The notes under the pieces were generated by a model that was given only the letters and a program-made list of their open reading frames with translations, was not told where the DNA came from and searched no databases. Shown here in pieces: positions 10,511-22,054 of a DNA stretch of 64,000 nucleotides; within the stretch, counting starts at the first letter, position 1; the number at the start of each line of letters is the position of its first letter. Made by a program: the position numbers and the translations under genes. Source of the DNA: Delphinus delphis (taxonomy: Eukaryota; Chordata; Mammalia; Artiodactyla; Delphinidae); assembly GCF_949987515.2 (NCBI RefSeq), contig NC_082693.1, positions 15,558,994 through 15,622,993 of the forward strand, written 5' to 3'.

Positions 10511-12800
10511 GTAACGCCGAGCCCGGCCGGGCCCGAGCGGAGTTGGCTTTCGCCGGGAGGAGGCTGCAGAGCCCTGGCCGCCCACCTCCTGCCGGCAACC
10601 TGCCCCGAGCCGCCGTCCCCGGGAGGCGGCGAGGTGGGGCGGAGGCCGGCGGGCGGGGGCGGCCGCAGGTAGAGGGGCCGGGGGACTTCCCTCGAGTCTC
10701 CGGACGCCCCTCTCCTTCGTCTTTGATCGCCACTAGCCCACGGCGCCCTCTGCCCCATCCCAACCTGCTCTTCCCCCACGCCCCTGGGTGGCCCACTCCC
10801 CTCCCCCGGGAAACCTGGGATCCTGAGTTTTTCCTCCCGCGGCCACTCCTGAGTCCTCCGAGCGCCCCCCGGGCCCCCCACCTCACCCCTCTTTCAACCT
10901 TTAGGAAATCCTTTCCCACTCCCCTCCTGCAGCCCGAAACCCTGCCTCTCGTCCGCGGGGAGAATGTGTCCACATCCTCCCCCTCCTCCCCGGGAGCTGC
11001 CTCCCTCCTCCTGTGCGGCTTCCTCCTCCGAGGTGGGACTTGTGGGTAGGTGGCTGTTGGAGGAGGAGACGAGTTTGGGGGTGCTTCGATCCTCTCCGCG
11101 ACAGAGCGGCTTGGGAAATCTGCACGCTTTCCCTCGTGCCCCCGGAGGAGCAGCCGGGGCAGGCATTTGCAGCTGCAGTTGCTGGCCAGCCAGATTCGAA
11201 GTCCCCGGCGGCGGCACCGAGGTCGCATACACTGCCAGGAGGCGGTGGGCGTGCTGGGAGGTGTCCTGCGTGAGGGCACTGGTGCCCTGATAGGAGAGGG
11301 TCGCCGGCGAAGCATATCTTCCTGGTGCCTTGGATAGCTTGTTTGAATGCTGCTTGTGAGTTGAGCTGGAGGAGAGCTGATTGGAGCTTCAGTGCTGGTC
11401 TGGCTTTCTTTTGTCATTCTTTGTGTACATTCTTGAAACTTGTTTGTCTTTGAAACGTAACATGTGTTCTCTTCCTGGCCTGCCTCTGTTTCGGGTGATT
11501 GGAAAGGCTTGAGAACAGTTTGGGTGGAAGGTGAGGCCGGCTTCAGAAGTCTGTAGAGCTTGCCCTCCGGGATACTTCTCCAACTCTGAGATTCTCTTAA
11601 AGTTGCCAGGATATTGAACAAGCCTGCCTTCTCTATTAAATTCTGGAGTTCAGCGAAGTGACTAATATCTCTAAATTTGCAAAAAGGTGGAGGAGGAAGG
11701 GGAAAGCTGGTATAGCAAGCATGATGAGGTTACATTTTTAAGGCATTTCTGACTAACGCGGCGTCATATTTCTTAACTCCCTGTCGTCTTTGACTTGAAT
11801 GTACATTTCAGTGTTTTGCATACGTAAGTCAACTTTGATGGCCTCTTTGCCTTATGGATAGTAACAGGTTTGTGTCACAAGAGATAATATGATTTTTATT
11901 TAGCCTAATCGTCTCGTGGAATTATTCCGTGACTATTTTGGCTATGTGAAATATAAATCTTTATCCTATTTACCCCCAAGGATTTGATAACATTCACACC
12001 TCAGAAAATTTTATTATATGATTTCAGGTTAATTTTATTTTTGAGAGATGATCTTGATTTTTCTCTGGTTTGGTTTACTTTGACTTTGTACACACATCAT
12101 CGGTTTTTTATTTCAGAGCGGTATTATGGTTAAATCCAAGACACTGGTGGTTTGTAAGTAACATGTAGCACAGAATGGTGCCATCGTTCACCTGCATTAT
12201 TGCCAGGTTTATTACTTGAAACTTCACATCTCTTAAAGTCAGGTCTGTAGAAACACACATGTACGTATAAGTATGTGATTTCAGATTTCTTTCCCCCTAA
12301 TTAAGTACTTAGGAAGTTCTTTCTCATCAATCACACTTCCTGGATGGATTCACTTATGTAGCTGAAAGATATGGTCTTACATAGACACAACATACCTAGG
12401 AAGAAGTGGGTGTTACCTTTTACGTATAGTCTTTTTCTTTGGTTTTGGGGGAGTTTTTGGCCTACCGTTCAAGGGTACTTACCTAGGATTACAAGGCATC
12501 CCTTTGCTTTTTTGGCTGCCAGGGCGTAGTTCCTCTCCACTCTGATCAAAGTGTATAATTATGTCAGATAACCTCTAATATTGTTGATACTTTTCTGGTG
12601 GCTTTACATTTGAATTGCCATTTTCCCAAAAATGATATTATATCTGAGTTTTATTACCAGTCTAATGCTTTTGGGGGGGGTTACAAACCTACTTAATAAA
12701 TGAAAATAGCTGATCATGAAAAGGAATAATTAAAATGGTTTGAAACTTACTGTGCTGTTCTATCGATGTAATACTAATGGTGAAATGTATGTTTTTTTAG
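10511..12800 (+). other. PLEKHA5: PLEKHA5 intron 2, with likely branch point
   Basis: This 2,290-base intron starts GTAACG inside the CpG island and becomes AT-rich after about 11,350. It ends in a short T tract and TTTTAG. A TACTAAT motif at 12772-12778 matches the branch-point consensus, with the likely branch A at 12777, 23 bases before the acceptor end. No young SINE or LINE is visible inside. Long open frames on both strands of the GC-rich part (for example antisense 10419-11621) look like composition artefacts. Confidence 0.85.
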
Positions 12801-12858
12801 ATTTGCCTACTGGCTGGGAAGAAGCATATACTTTTGAAGGTGCAAGATACTATATAAA
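12801..12858 (+). CDS. PLEKHA5: PLEKHA5 coding exon 3 (WW domain 2, first half)
   Basis: This 58-base exon completes Asp58 and encodes LPTGWEEAYTFEGARYYI, ending with AA of residue 77 (Asn when joined to exon 4). LPxGWE is the canonical start of a WW domain, with Trp63 as first signature Trp and Tyr74-Tyr75 in the aromatic core. The second Trp equivalent and the rest of the domain must lie in exon 4. The acceptor is TTTTTTTAG|AT and the donor is AA|GTGAGT. Read-through would give Lys then TGA. The three exons total 230 bases, that is 76 codons plus two bases. I scanned the rest of the window for exon 4 (NHNERKVTCK-like) and did not find it. Confidence 0.93.
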
Positions 12859-14900
12859 GTGAGTTTTTTTAATTATGATTTTTTTCCTTGGTAATTCAAA
12901 TGTTGTGATTAACCTTTGGTTGTATGTCTAGGTATGATCATGATTTCTTAAGGTTTATTGTATTATGTTGACTTTATGCTTTATGAGTGTTGGAATTTTG
13001 AGGTAAAAGATGACACTCTTAGTTTTCTTCAGTTGTTTGCCTGGACCTTCATTGATTTGGGAGTTAGATCATTTATGGCCACAGTTACATTTTTGGTGCC
13101 TCTGTATATATTTTTGAGTGATAGCGCATTACAGTATTTTGTCTTTAGTATGTTACCTTTTTTTTTTCTTTTTAAGTGAATTCTGTTCATGTGTATTTTG
13201 ACCAGAACTATAAGTAGCAAAAGTGATGTAAAGCTAGATTACCGTTTGATGGACAATAACAGGACTGAAAATAAAAGTAAATAAATAAGGAGTATTTCAC
13301 AAACATCTGTTGGAACATTGTTTGTAATTTGCCTCAGTTTATTTAACTATATCTAAGTTTTAAAAATACATATCGAAATATTTTACTGGTAATTGTATTT
13401 GAATAAAAGGCTTTCAGTAGCACTTACAAGGGACAAATGACCAGTCCTAAAGTTAAATTAATTCTATAGAATATTGAAATAATTTTCTGTTCAGAGTTAA
13501 CTTGATAGTACTTGGAGACAAATACAATGTTTGAGGGCAATATTATATAGGAAAATTTTTTATCCCTCAAGGGAAAATAAAGGTGGTTTTATCTTCATTT
13601 TAAATTAGAAACTGTTTACTTAAGAGCTTGTTTTTGTTGTTTTAAAATTTTTTGTTTGATTTTAAGGAACTGAGGCTTGAAAGAGAATGCTTAAATACAA
13701 GATTTGGTTGAGATGTCAGTGGTTTAATAATAATAACAGGTACCTAGCTAAAGGCACCTCTGTTACATTGGGCCCAGTAAGGTATTTTGCTGAGTGCCAT
13801 TTTAAAGATGATGCCATACTTCACTAAATTATAATTACCTATATGGTTTTAACATTTTTTAGAATGATATTTACATAAAATGTTAAGGGATATGTATAGT
13901 ATTAGCTATGCTTGCTTTTTTGGATGTAGAAATAGAGAAAGCAGAACTAAGATACAGGAATGGAGTATAGTTTCATGATGTGGTCCTTCTCTGGATATGT
14001 TTAACTTACATCTTTTATTTGGAGATTGTGCTGTGCATTGTTAGATGGCCTAAAAAATAAAGGCATGAGTAAAGTGCAGAGTCACCAAGTATTTTTTCTA
14101 GTGGTTATTTTTATCCTGAATTAAAGTGAGTTTGTATTGCCATGAAAAGGGGTGCTTCTTTTTTTTCTGGACAAAGTATTGATATTTCTGAAGAAAGACA
14201 GTTTTTTTGGTGGAGTTCATTTATTTTTATCCAGTATAATTTTAACTACTGTACCTTAAGCCTAGCTGATCTACAGAATAGGAGTAACATTACAATTCTC
14301 AATATTATTTAAATGTCGGTGAATGTGTACGTTCTTAGATGAATGTTTGACAGTACAAAATGTTATTATTCTGTGTGGGCCAAATATGTATGTTTTAATT
14401 TAGAAGTAGGCTGTTAGAAAGACTGAGTTTTCTTTTGTTTTACTAGCCGTTTTGATTAGAGTTTCTTGAGTGTCATGCCTAAGTAAGTTTCTCAGGCAAA
14501 TGAGGACAATATTAAGAAAGTGGTAATAATTTTACTTTAACTCAGGGTACATTTTTAAACTAGTGGGTTTTAATCATGTGGTATTGATAGACAGCCAATC
14601 ATTGCGTCCAAAAGTAGCAATAAAGAATTTATATTATGAAGGTAATTTGTTCTAAAATTGAGCATATTTTAGAAATATACACTCATTAAACTTCAAGTAA
14701 AATAACCATTGACAAATACATGATTTGCTGAATGTTGGGTGCTACTACCTTTCCTTTCTGGGTTATATCAGAAGACTAATTTCTTTTAAGATTAGTTAAA
14801 TCTCTAATGTGGGCTGTAATTTCCTAGAAATTTTTTACTTACTTGTGTTGTTATAAGCAATTAGGGATGCCTGATCATTCTAATATAATAGGGGCACTAC
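12859..14900. other. Start of intron 3, no recognised repeat
   Basis: AT-rich intron without a SINE or LINE that I can name. No exon-like segment was found. Confidence 0.55.
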
Positions 14901-14904
14901 TTTT

Positions 14905-15005
14905 ATCTTAAACTTCACAATTTACAGAGTGCTTTCACATATGTTACCACGTCTGAATCTCATTTTAATCGTGGATGTAGTCAGAAGAATTACTCTTTCC
15001 ATTGT
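14905..15005 (-). repeat. MIR SINE relic
   Basis: 'cttcacaatttacagagtgctttcacatatgttaccacgtctgaatctca' is the complement of the MIR core region. Confidence 0.55.
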
Positions 15006-16700
15006 CACACCACATAATAAAACAACAGAAACATGCCTTTGGAATTTATGGTCTGCAAAGACAGCAAGATGAGAAACAGCAGGAACATGAACTATATTTA
15101 GAATGTTCAGAGTAGGAGAAAAAAGGATAGGAGTCTTCAGTAGGAAAGTGATGACTGTTGGTGGATATATTTCTCATTGTTGGTTCTTTTTTAGATGAAG
15201 GAAGGAGGTTACTGCTCAGATTATAAGAAAAACAGGTGATATAGTGAGCAGGGTGGATTTTATTCACAGGGGAAGAGGGAAGATGAAAGGCCAATAAAAG
15301 ACACATTGACCATCTTGTTATTCCTAATACTGCGTTCCTGGGAGGCTCCCAGAGCAAGAACTGAAAGAGACTGAAAGAACTTGAGTTGTTTCTACTTTAG
15401 TTCCCAAGTGAAGTACATTTAACTCTCAAATTATTTCTCTCCTGAACAAATGTTGGTGTTTGTTCAAAATGGCAGAAGAAGAATTTATCTTTGCATAGTA
15501 TTTTGGTATCAACGACTGCATCCCTGTGGGCATTGAGGAGAAGAACACTCTTGTGGGGAAGAGTTGGAAGCAGGCCTTGACCCTCTAACACGTTGGAGCT
15601 CAGTCTTCCTGTCTTTAAATTAGGCTGGCTGGAAAAGATAACTTCTCAATTCCAGCCCACTTTCAAATTTCTTTGAATTTTATACTATTCTGGGAATTTA
15701 CAGTATTCTACAAAATAATGAACTCACAGTGCCAAGAAGAGATAATGTGGGAAATGTGGAAAGTTACTTAGCTTTCCTATCCCGGTTAACTGTTTAATCT
15801 CCCTCTTTAAGCTTTGTGCAGATAACCATAGATAAGTCTAAGCAGAGCCAGAGCTGTGTTGTGCTTGCTGTCTTTCTGTTGCTGCATTTGGTGTTTTGTG
15901 TACTTATCTTTCAGGGAGAGCTGTGTGCACGCAGTTAACAGTGCTAACTAATGGCTGATCAGAGTTGAGTTGTATAGATTTGAGCTGGATAATCAGTTTA
16001 CTTTATACAGTTTTTGAAATTGGTTCTTTCATAAAAGTCTACAGTTCGGAAACAGAATATATAATATAGAGAAGGTATTTTACTTTAAATCAATTTGGCC
16101 AGAAAATATTAAAATTTGAAAATTCTGTATTGTAAAGATAAATATTTAGCTTTAATTTTTTATGAGAAAAGCTTGCTTTAAGCTAACCAGCCTCTAAATT
16201 ATTTTATTACTTGTGTGTGTGTGTGTAAATACATATACACAGAGTTTGAATTTGATTATTGTTTCCATATTGCTTTTTAACACTTAATTCATGCTTTTTA
16301 TCTTTAGGAAGAATGCTGAAAATTGCCAGTGATTTTTATAATTTATAAAGTGTAGCTTTAAATATTCAAATAACTTAGCTCGTAAAGTACAGAAGATAAT
16401 CTTATATATTTGAAGGTTATAAAACTTTCTGCTTACTCCTTGAAATATTACTTAATGACTCTGTAATGACAGGTCATGGTAGCTTAAAATGGATGTGTCA
16501 TTGACTATTACTTTGTGCTTCAAAGCTTTAAGATGGTTAATTTAAAGGGCTAAGTAAATCTTAAAACCGTGCTCTCCTAATAGTGAGAAACTTTGTTCTA
16601 ATTATTTAGAGGTCATTGTCTTATGTGGCAGGTTTGGGGATCAAAAACTGTCTTTGCAGGGTAATAAAGTAGTATGTAAATTTTGTGAGGTTATATTTTC
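15006..16700. other. Intron 3, no gene seen
   Basis: AT-rich intron. Contains a short (TG)7 microsatellite at about 16212-16226. Antisense open frames of about 60-100 codons at 15046-15591 show no recognisable domains. Confidence 0.5.
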
Positions 16701-16716
16701 ATATTGCTTTTTTCTT

Positions 16717-16930
16717 TCTTTTTTTTTTTTTTTTTGGTGGTACGCGGGCCTCTCACTGTTGTGGCCTCTCCCATTGCGGAGCACAGGCTCCGGACGTGCA
16801 GGCTCAGTGGCCATGGCTCACGGGCCCAGCCGCTACGCAGCATGTGGGATCTTCCCGGACCAGGGCACGAACCTGTGTCCCCTGCATCGGCAGGCGGATT
16901 CTCAACCACTGAGCCACCAGGGAAGCCCCC
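16717..16930 (-). mobile_element. CHR-type SINE, young subfamily
   Basis: Reverse orientation: poly(T), then the complement of the GC-rich body, ending ccaccagggaagcccc (complement of the head). Perfect 16-base target-site duplications atattgcttttttctt lie at 16701-16716 and 16931-16946. Confidence 0.95.
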
Positions 16931-17370
16931 ATATTGCTTTTTTCTTGATTTAAAATTTTAAGTTCTGAAAATTGAACTTTTTCTTAGGTATGCAAATAGA
17001 GCAGTGTTTGATTTTTGACTAATGAAGTTTCATTTCAGTATCTGCTATAGTTGGGTCTAGTGTGTGCTTAGAATTTCAAACTAATCTGCAATGATGGGAA
17101 TTCTAGTATGAAATAGCCATTTAAGGTTGCAAGTGAGAGGAAAATCTGTTTCTTCACAGATTATCACAATTCAAACTATGAGTGAAGATGGAACATAGCT
17201 GCCACGAGAATGTGAGAATATATTGCAATATAGTTGATATTTTAAATTGTTTGGTATAATAGTACTATAATATTATAATTAGACATAGCAACACAATGTT
17301 TCAGAACAATTCCTGGATGTTGTACATCTTTTTTGTATTCATAACAGAGTTTTTGGAATAAGTAATCCTT

Positions 17371-17562
17371 TTTTTAAAAAATTTTAAATTTTATTTATTT
17401 ATTTTGTTGTGCTGGGTCAGCAGGCGGGCTCCTTAGTTGTGGCATGCAAACTCTTAGTTGTGGTATGCGTGTGTGATCTAGTTCCCTGACCAGGGATCGA
17501 ACCCAGGCCTCCTGTATTGGGAGCGTGGAGTCTTAACCACTGGGCCACCAGGGAAGTCCCAG
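17371..17562 (-). mobile_element. CHR-type SINE, older short subfamily
   Basis: Only the tRNA-like half and an AT-rich tail are present: 'ccagggatcgaacccaggcc' (complement of the B box region) and ccaccagggaagtccc. Fourteen-base duplications aataagtaatcctt lie at 17357-17370 and 17563-17576. It lacks the GC-rich body of the young copies. Confidence 0.9.
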
Positions 17563-17714
17563 AATAAGTAATCCTTACATGTGTAAAGCACTTCATGCTG
17601 ATTCGATAGGTACAGCATAACAATTGAACTATGACTTCAACCTTCAAGGAGTTTGTAGTATAGAGAAAAGCATGCAGTGTATTAAAAAAGGGAGATGGTG
17701 TGGGCCCCATGAAC

Positions 17715-17905
17715 TTGGTTAGTGTGAGGCACTTCAACACAGCATTCAGTGAATTTAATCCTCACAGTAGCCCCTAGTTTTCTTTTTCTCCTGGCCACAA
17801 CCCCTTTTTCAGGATGAAACTGAAGCTTAACGAGGTTAAGGGCCTGTTGTAGGTCATATAGTTTCACTATGAGTCACTAGCATTCAAATTAAGGTCTCTG
17901 GGCTG
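17715..17905 (-). repeat. MIR SINE relic
   Basis: 'tttaatcctcacagtagcccc ... aggatgaaactgaagcttaacgaggttaag ... aggtcatatag' is the antisense MIR order. Confidence 0.65.
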
Positions 17906-18975
17906 AAACCGATCTAGACCTAAAAATACAGGGCAGTATAAACAGATCCTATAGTATGTGTCTCTCCATAAGTAGGTTGCTTGGGGACAGAAGTATCATT
18001 TCAGAGAAATAAGTACAATGGTTAGGTTAGTGGGCCAACCTACAAATAGAAGCTTGTTTCACCCCCTAAAAACCTGTTGACTAGTATTATTTTAGTAGAA
18101 CCTTGGAATTTGGTCCTTCCTTTGCATCCACGGAAGAGTGCTAGACACTGTTCTAGGTGTTTGGTGATACACCTGAGATGCGGCCTTCCTGGAGCCTACA
18201 ATCTAGTAGGAAAAAGAGACGTTAAAACAAAACATGGAACAAACATGTAATTTTAAAATGGCGTCTTCATAAAAGAAAAGCAGAGTGTTTTGTGGCAGAT
18301 TAGGAAAGTTTACCATAAAGAACAGTGTGTCAGTGATGAAATGTGTTTAAGTTTCAAGGGTGGGGTGACAGGATTTCCACCCTCAGTGAATTTTATCTGG
18401 AATCTCATTGTCCTTTTTAGCCAGGAAGGTTGCTCGGGACCAGGCCCGCTCAGTGCCTTCTTGTAGTGCCTGCCTATAGCTTAATGCCAGCATCCAATGA
18501 GCCTCTGAGTAAATGGTGTCTGTACTGATGATGCTGGCCTCCACCCTCCCGAGGAGTTAATCGGGGTAGAACAGAGGAGTCCCCACAACTCAAGTGATTG
18601 CATTTGGAGAGCCCTTTCTGGATTTCTCAAATGATTTTCCCCTAATGTTGATAGACCTCTTTCTTTGTTTTCTTCTTATTCTCAAAGCTGGTGTAGTTTA
18701 GGAAGGGGGAAGAAATGGGGAGTAGAGAAAGAATTGGTTGGAAGAGTCAAAGAGTTGGAGGCCTTGAAGACCGGTAGGATATAAACATCCCTGTCTAGGC
18801 ACCTCTGTCTGTTCTACAAAGACAAGGGGTTTCTCAGCACTTGTGGGCCAATACTCTCTCCTGGGACCTTTTCATTTTTCTGTAACAGATAATGTAGAAG
18901 TTGGGGTTAATGGTGAAAATTTACTTGTATAGATGTGTATGCATAAATTGGAGTTAATATAAAAAATGATGCTGG

Positions 18976-19166
18976 GGCTTCCCTGGTGGCGCAGTGGTTG
19001 AGAGTCAGCCTGCCGATGCAGGGGACGCGGGTTCGTGCCCCTTTCCGGGAAGATCCCACATGCCGCGGAGCGGCTGGGCCCGTGAGCCATGGCTGCTGAG
19101 CCTGCGCGTCTGGAGCCTGTGCTCCGCAATGGGAGAGGCCACAACAGTAAGAGACCCACGTACCGC

Positions 19167-19193
<27 letters not shown>
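18976..19193 (+). mobile_element. CHR-type SINE, young subfamily
   Basis: Full-length copy with a long poly(A) from about 19167. Nine-base duplications tgatgctgg at 18967-18975 and 19194-19202. Confidence 0.95.
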
Positions 19194-19197
<4 letters not shown>

Positions 19198-20169
19198 GCT
19201 GGTTGTCCGTCAGACGGTGTCTTAAGAAGTCAGAGGAGGAAGGAGCTTACTTAGGCCAGGCTGACGTGGAAAGGCTTGAAGGAAGAGGCAGGAGTTGAGC
19301 TAAGCCTTAAGGGCATGGATGGAATTCAGATGGGTTGAGATAGATGACTGATAACATAAATTCATGGGGGTGGGGACATGTATAATATGTGTGATGAGTA
19401 GTGATAACTGCCCTGCTGGTGATTAGAAAATGCTAGGATAATGGGAAGTCAGACGAGGAATGCTGTTAGGAGTACTGTTTGTTGTTGTGTCTGGTCTTTG
19501 AATAAAAGGCTGAGATTTTTATTTCTAGGCAAGACCACCGCAGGTGTTTTTTGGTATATCATTAATAGCTTAAAGTGAAGGTTTTAAGGGAGATTTTAAT
19601 ATAGGCAGCTTGGGTTAGAAAGGGGCAAACCTGGAATCGAGGAGTCCCATCCTGGGTCTGTCGCTGTAACCTGGGAGTTAGTTGCTGGAACCAACTTGGT
19701 AGCAGTGGGAATGGAAAGGAAGGAGGCCATTGATCAAAGATACTGAAGAGGAGTTGACAGGCCTTGGGAGTCTTGCTGAGCTGGGAGGCTGTCAGAGAAA
19801 GAGAGGTCAAAAGTTACACAGAAGCCTTTGTGTCTGAGTGGCTACAAGAATGATTGGTACCCTTGACCAGAATAAGGGAGTAGGTGGTTGGGGGGAGCGC
19901 TAGGTGGAGGTGTTAATGATGGTTTGGTTTTTGAGCTGCTTACCTTGAGAGAGCATAGCATTTTACGTGGCTAAAATCTGGCCTTTCCAAAGGACTCCCA
20001 ACATTATCTTCTATTCCTCCCTCATGAATAAGAAATGCAAACCACCCCCATCCCCCCTGCCCCCACAAAATGCTATCTCAGCTACCTAATTATCTCCAAG
20101 CAGTATGTAGATCCAAGCCAGGAATGTCATATTCATCCATCCAATTATTCATTCAACAAACACTTACTG

Positions 20170-21190
20170 AGTACTGTGTGCCAAGTGCTTTAGGTTTTAT
20201 GAACGAAACAGACATGGACCTTGCTCTTAAGGAGCTTATAATTAAATTAAGGAAAGAGGCAGCAGTATCATAATCACAAACATATAGTCGTAGACTGATA
20301 AATGCTATGAAGTATACATCATGCTTTGAGCAGATGCATTTGTGAGGACTCGGCCCAGTGTGGAAGAGGCCTTTCTCACAAACATAAGGAATAACCCTTC
20401 CTCTGAAAGCTCAGCTGTGAAACCCCACAGAGTGATGAGAACAGAGCAGTGCAAAGTCACCTGAAAGATGAATTGATAGCATCTTGGGCTTGAGATTGGA
20501 CCATAACCTGAGTGAAAGCGTTGCTATAGCTAAAGAAAGACTTGGGGTGGGGTTGGTGTGATGTGGAAATTTAGAAAAAGGAGAAAAACTGCAGAAGTTA
20601 CTCTCTACTATCTAGTAGAGAGCAAGGTTAAGCCAATTGATTTTGACTGTTATTCCAGTCCCAGTGGCAAGGTATTCCAATTACTCAATCTTTCACTGAT
20701 GCATTTTTTCCCTTCACTTCTCTTCAATACATTTTGAACTCATAATTATGTGCCTTAGCAATTAGGTACAATCATTAAACAAAATAGACCAAACAGCTTT
20801 ACCCTTCTGGGGACTGGGATGGTGGAGGAGAGAATATCAGACGAAGAAAATATAACTTTTATGGTATGTAAGAATATATAAATGCTGTAGGAAAAAAAGT
20901 AGAGCAAGGTGTTTAGGATCAGGAGAGGAGTGAAGAGGGATGGGTGTGGGAGAAAAAGACAGTGGAATCAGAGAAGGAAGAGCCCAGCTGCGTGGCGGCC
21001 TCCTTGGTTGATGTAATTGGCTGTTACACGGGGAGATGTGGAGCCGTCGCAGGTCTGAGCAGAGGAGGAGATGCGTGGTCTGGCTTCGCCCTTTGAAAGG
21101 GTCAGTCTGACTGTTGTGTGAAGGTGAGACTTTGGGGGCCTAGTGGAGCCCCTCCAGTGTAAGTTCTCTCCCTCATCAGATTTGCTCCTT
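20170..21190 (+). repeat. Ancient dispersed repeat(s), unnamed
   Basis: Opens with 'cacttactgagtactgtgtgccaagtgctt...acatggaccttgctcttaaggagcttataat' and continues with motifs shared with 3560-4242. It is probably one or more copies of the same old family. Shorter similar pieces are at 18130-18330 and 19210-19990. Confidence 0.45.
20601..20622. repeat. Perfect 10-bp palindrome
   Basis: ctctctacta, two spacer bases, then its exact complement tagtagagag. Could extrude as a small hairpin. No function implied. Confidence 0.8.
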
Positions 21191-21429
21191 ATATTTCCTT
21201 TTAACACTTAACAGGATCATGATTAAATATTTAATTGTGTAACCCCATATTTCTTTTAAGCTGCCAGCGATTATCAGTGCCATTGATTTAATAATAGTAA
21301 CAGCTTTTCAGAGGGGAGAGACATAACCATATTAAATAAACCCCTTGATCCTTAATTCAGAAACAGTATATTGAAAAAGCATGTTTTAAAATCAAGTCAA
21401 TGCTTGCTTAATACCTGTTTGCCTACACT

Positions 21430-21540
21430 CCTTATGGTAGGTAAGCTTCATGAAAAGCAGCTCGTTCATTGCTGTGTTTTTAGTCCCTCAGCTTAAACTT
21501 TTCTCATAGTAGTTCCTCAGTAAATATTTGTTGATTGATG
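21430..21540 (+). repeat. LINE-2 3'-end relic
   Basis: 'tagttcctcagtaaatatttgttgattgatgaa' is the L2 tail theme. Short, diverged. Confidence 0.5.
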
Positions 21541-22054
21541 AATTTTGATGATGACACTCAACTTCATTCCATGCTATTCAGAAACCTTGTAATGTGGCTC
21601 TTTGTGAAATTTAAATATTCTCTTTATGAGACATCTATCTGTCCCAGTATGAATTAGGAAGTCAGCTGTTTCTCGAGTTTGGCTCATGCGATTCTCCTCC
21701 AGGAGACAGATAGGATCTGCTCAGAGGCCTGATTATGGGACCAGATCCAGGATCAAGCCAAGATAATGCAGGGACCTGTGAGGGCTGTTGGGAGACAGCT
21801 GAATCCCAGACCTTGCCAGTGACCATGCCATTTCCATTTAGAAATGTTCACAGTTCAGGCTGCTGTGGTTTGGAGAATGGGGGAGATATACTGTCATCAT
21901 TAGTATGAGTAAAGCAAGTGTAGACCACTGAACTCAGTGGGTCCTAGAGAGGCCTGAGAGAAATAGAAATTAGTCCTCACAAGGTACAGGTGACAGACAT
22001 TTCAGAGCCACGCAGAGAATTCCTTGGTTACTTAGAAGTAGCCTCCTAGCTATT

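Larger units (their letters stand above)
9840..11240 (+). promoter_or_regulatory. PLEKHA5: CpG-island promoter of PLEKHA5
   Basis: Base composition changes abruptly from AT-rich to very GC- and CpG-rich, with many CGCG and GGCGGG motifs. The densest part lies just upstream of the start codon at 10190. No TATA box is visible at a sensible distance, and GC boxes occur around 10007-10022, which fits a dispersed CpG-island promoter. Transcription probably starts within about 150 bases upstream of the ATG, in the stretch rich in gctcgctc repeats (about 10080-10140), but the exact start cannot be read from sequence. The island spans exon 1, intron 1, exon 2 and the start of intron 2. A poly(T) run at about 9821-9838 lies just outside it. 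That this is a promoter is inferred from composition and from its position at a first coding exon. Confidence 0.85.

Noticed and set aside
10213..11049. 278-codon sense frame through exon 1, exon 2 and intron 2
   Set aside because: It is out of frame with the clear PLEKHA5 reading frame and is a GC artefact.
10419..11621. 400-codon antisense open frame across the PLEKHA5 CpG island
   Set aside because: Pro/Arg/Gly-rich translation with no domain, overlapping exon 2 and intron 2. High GC content depletes stops, and overlapping frames on both strands are similarly long.
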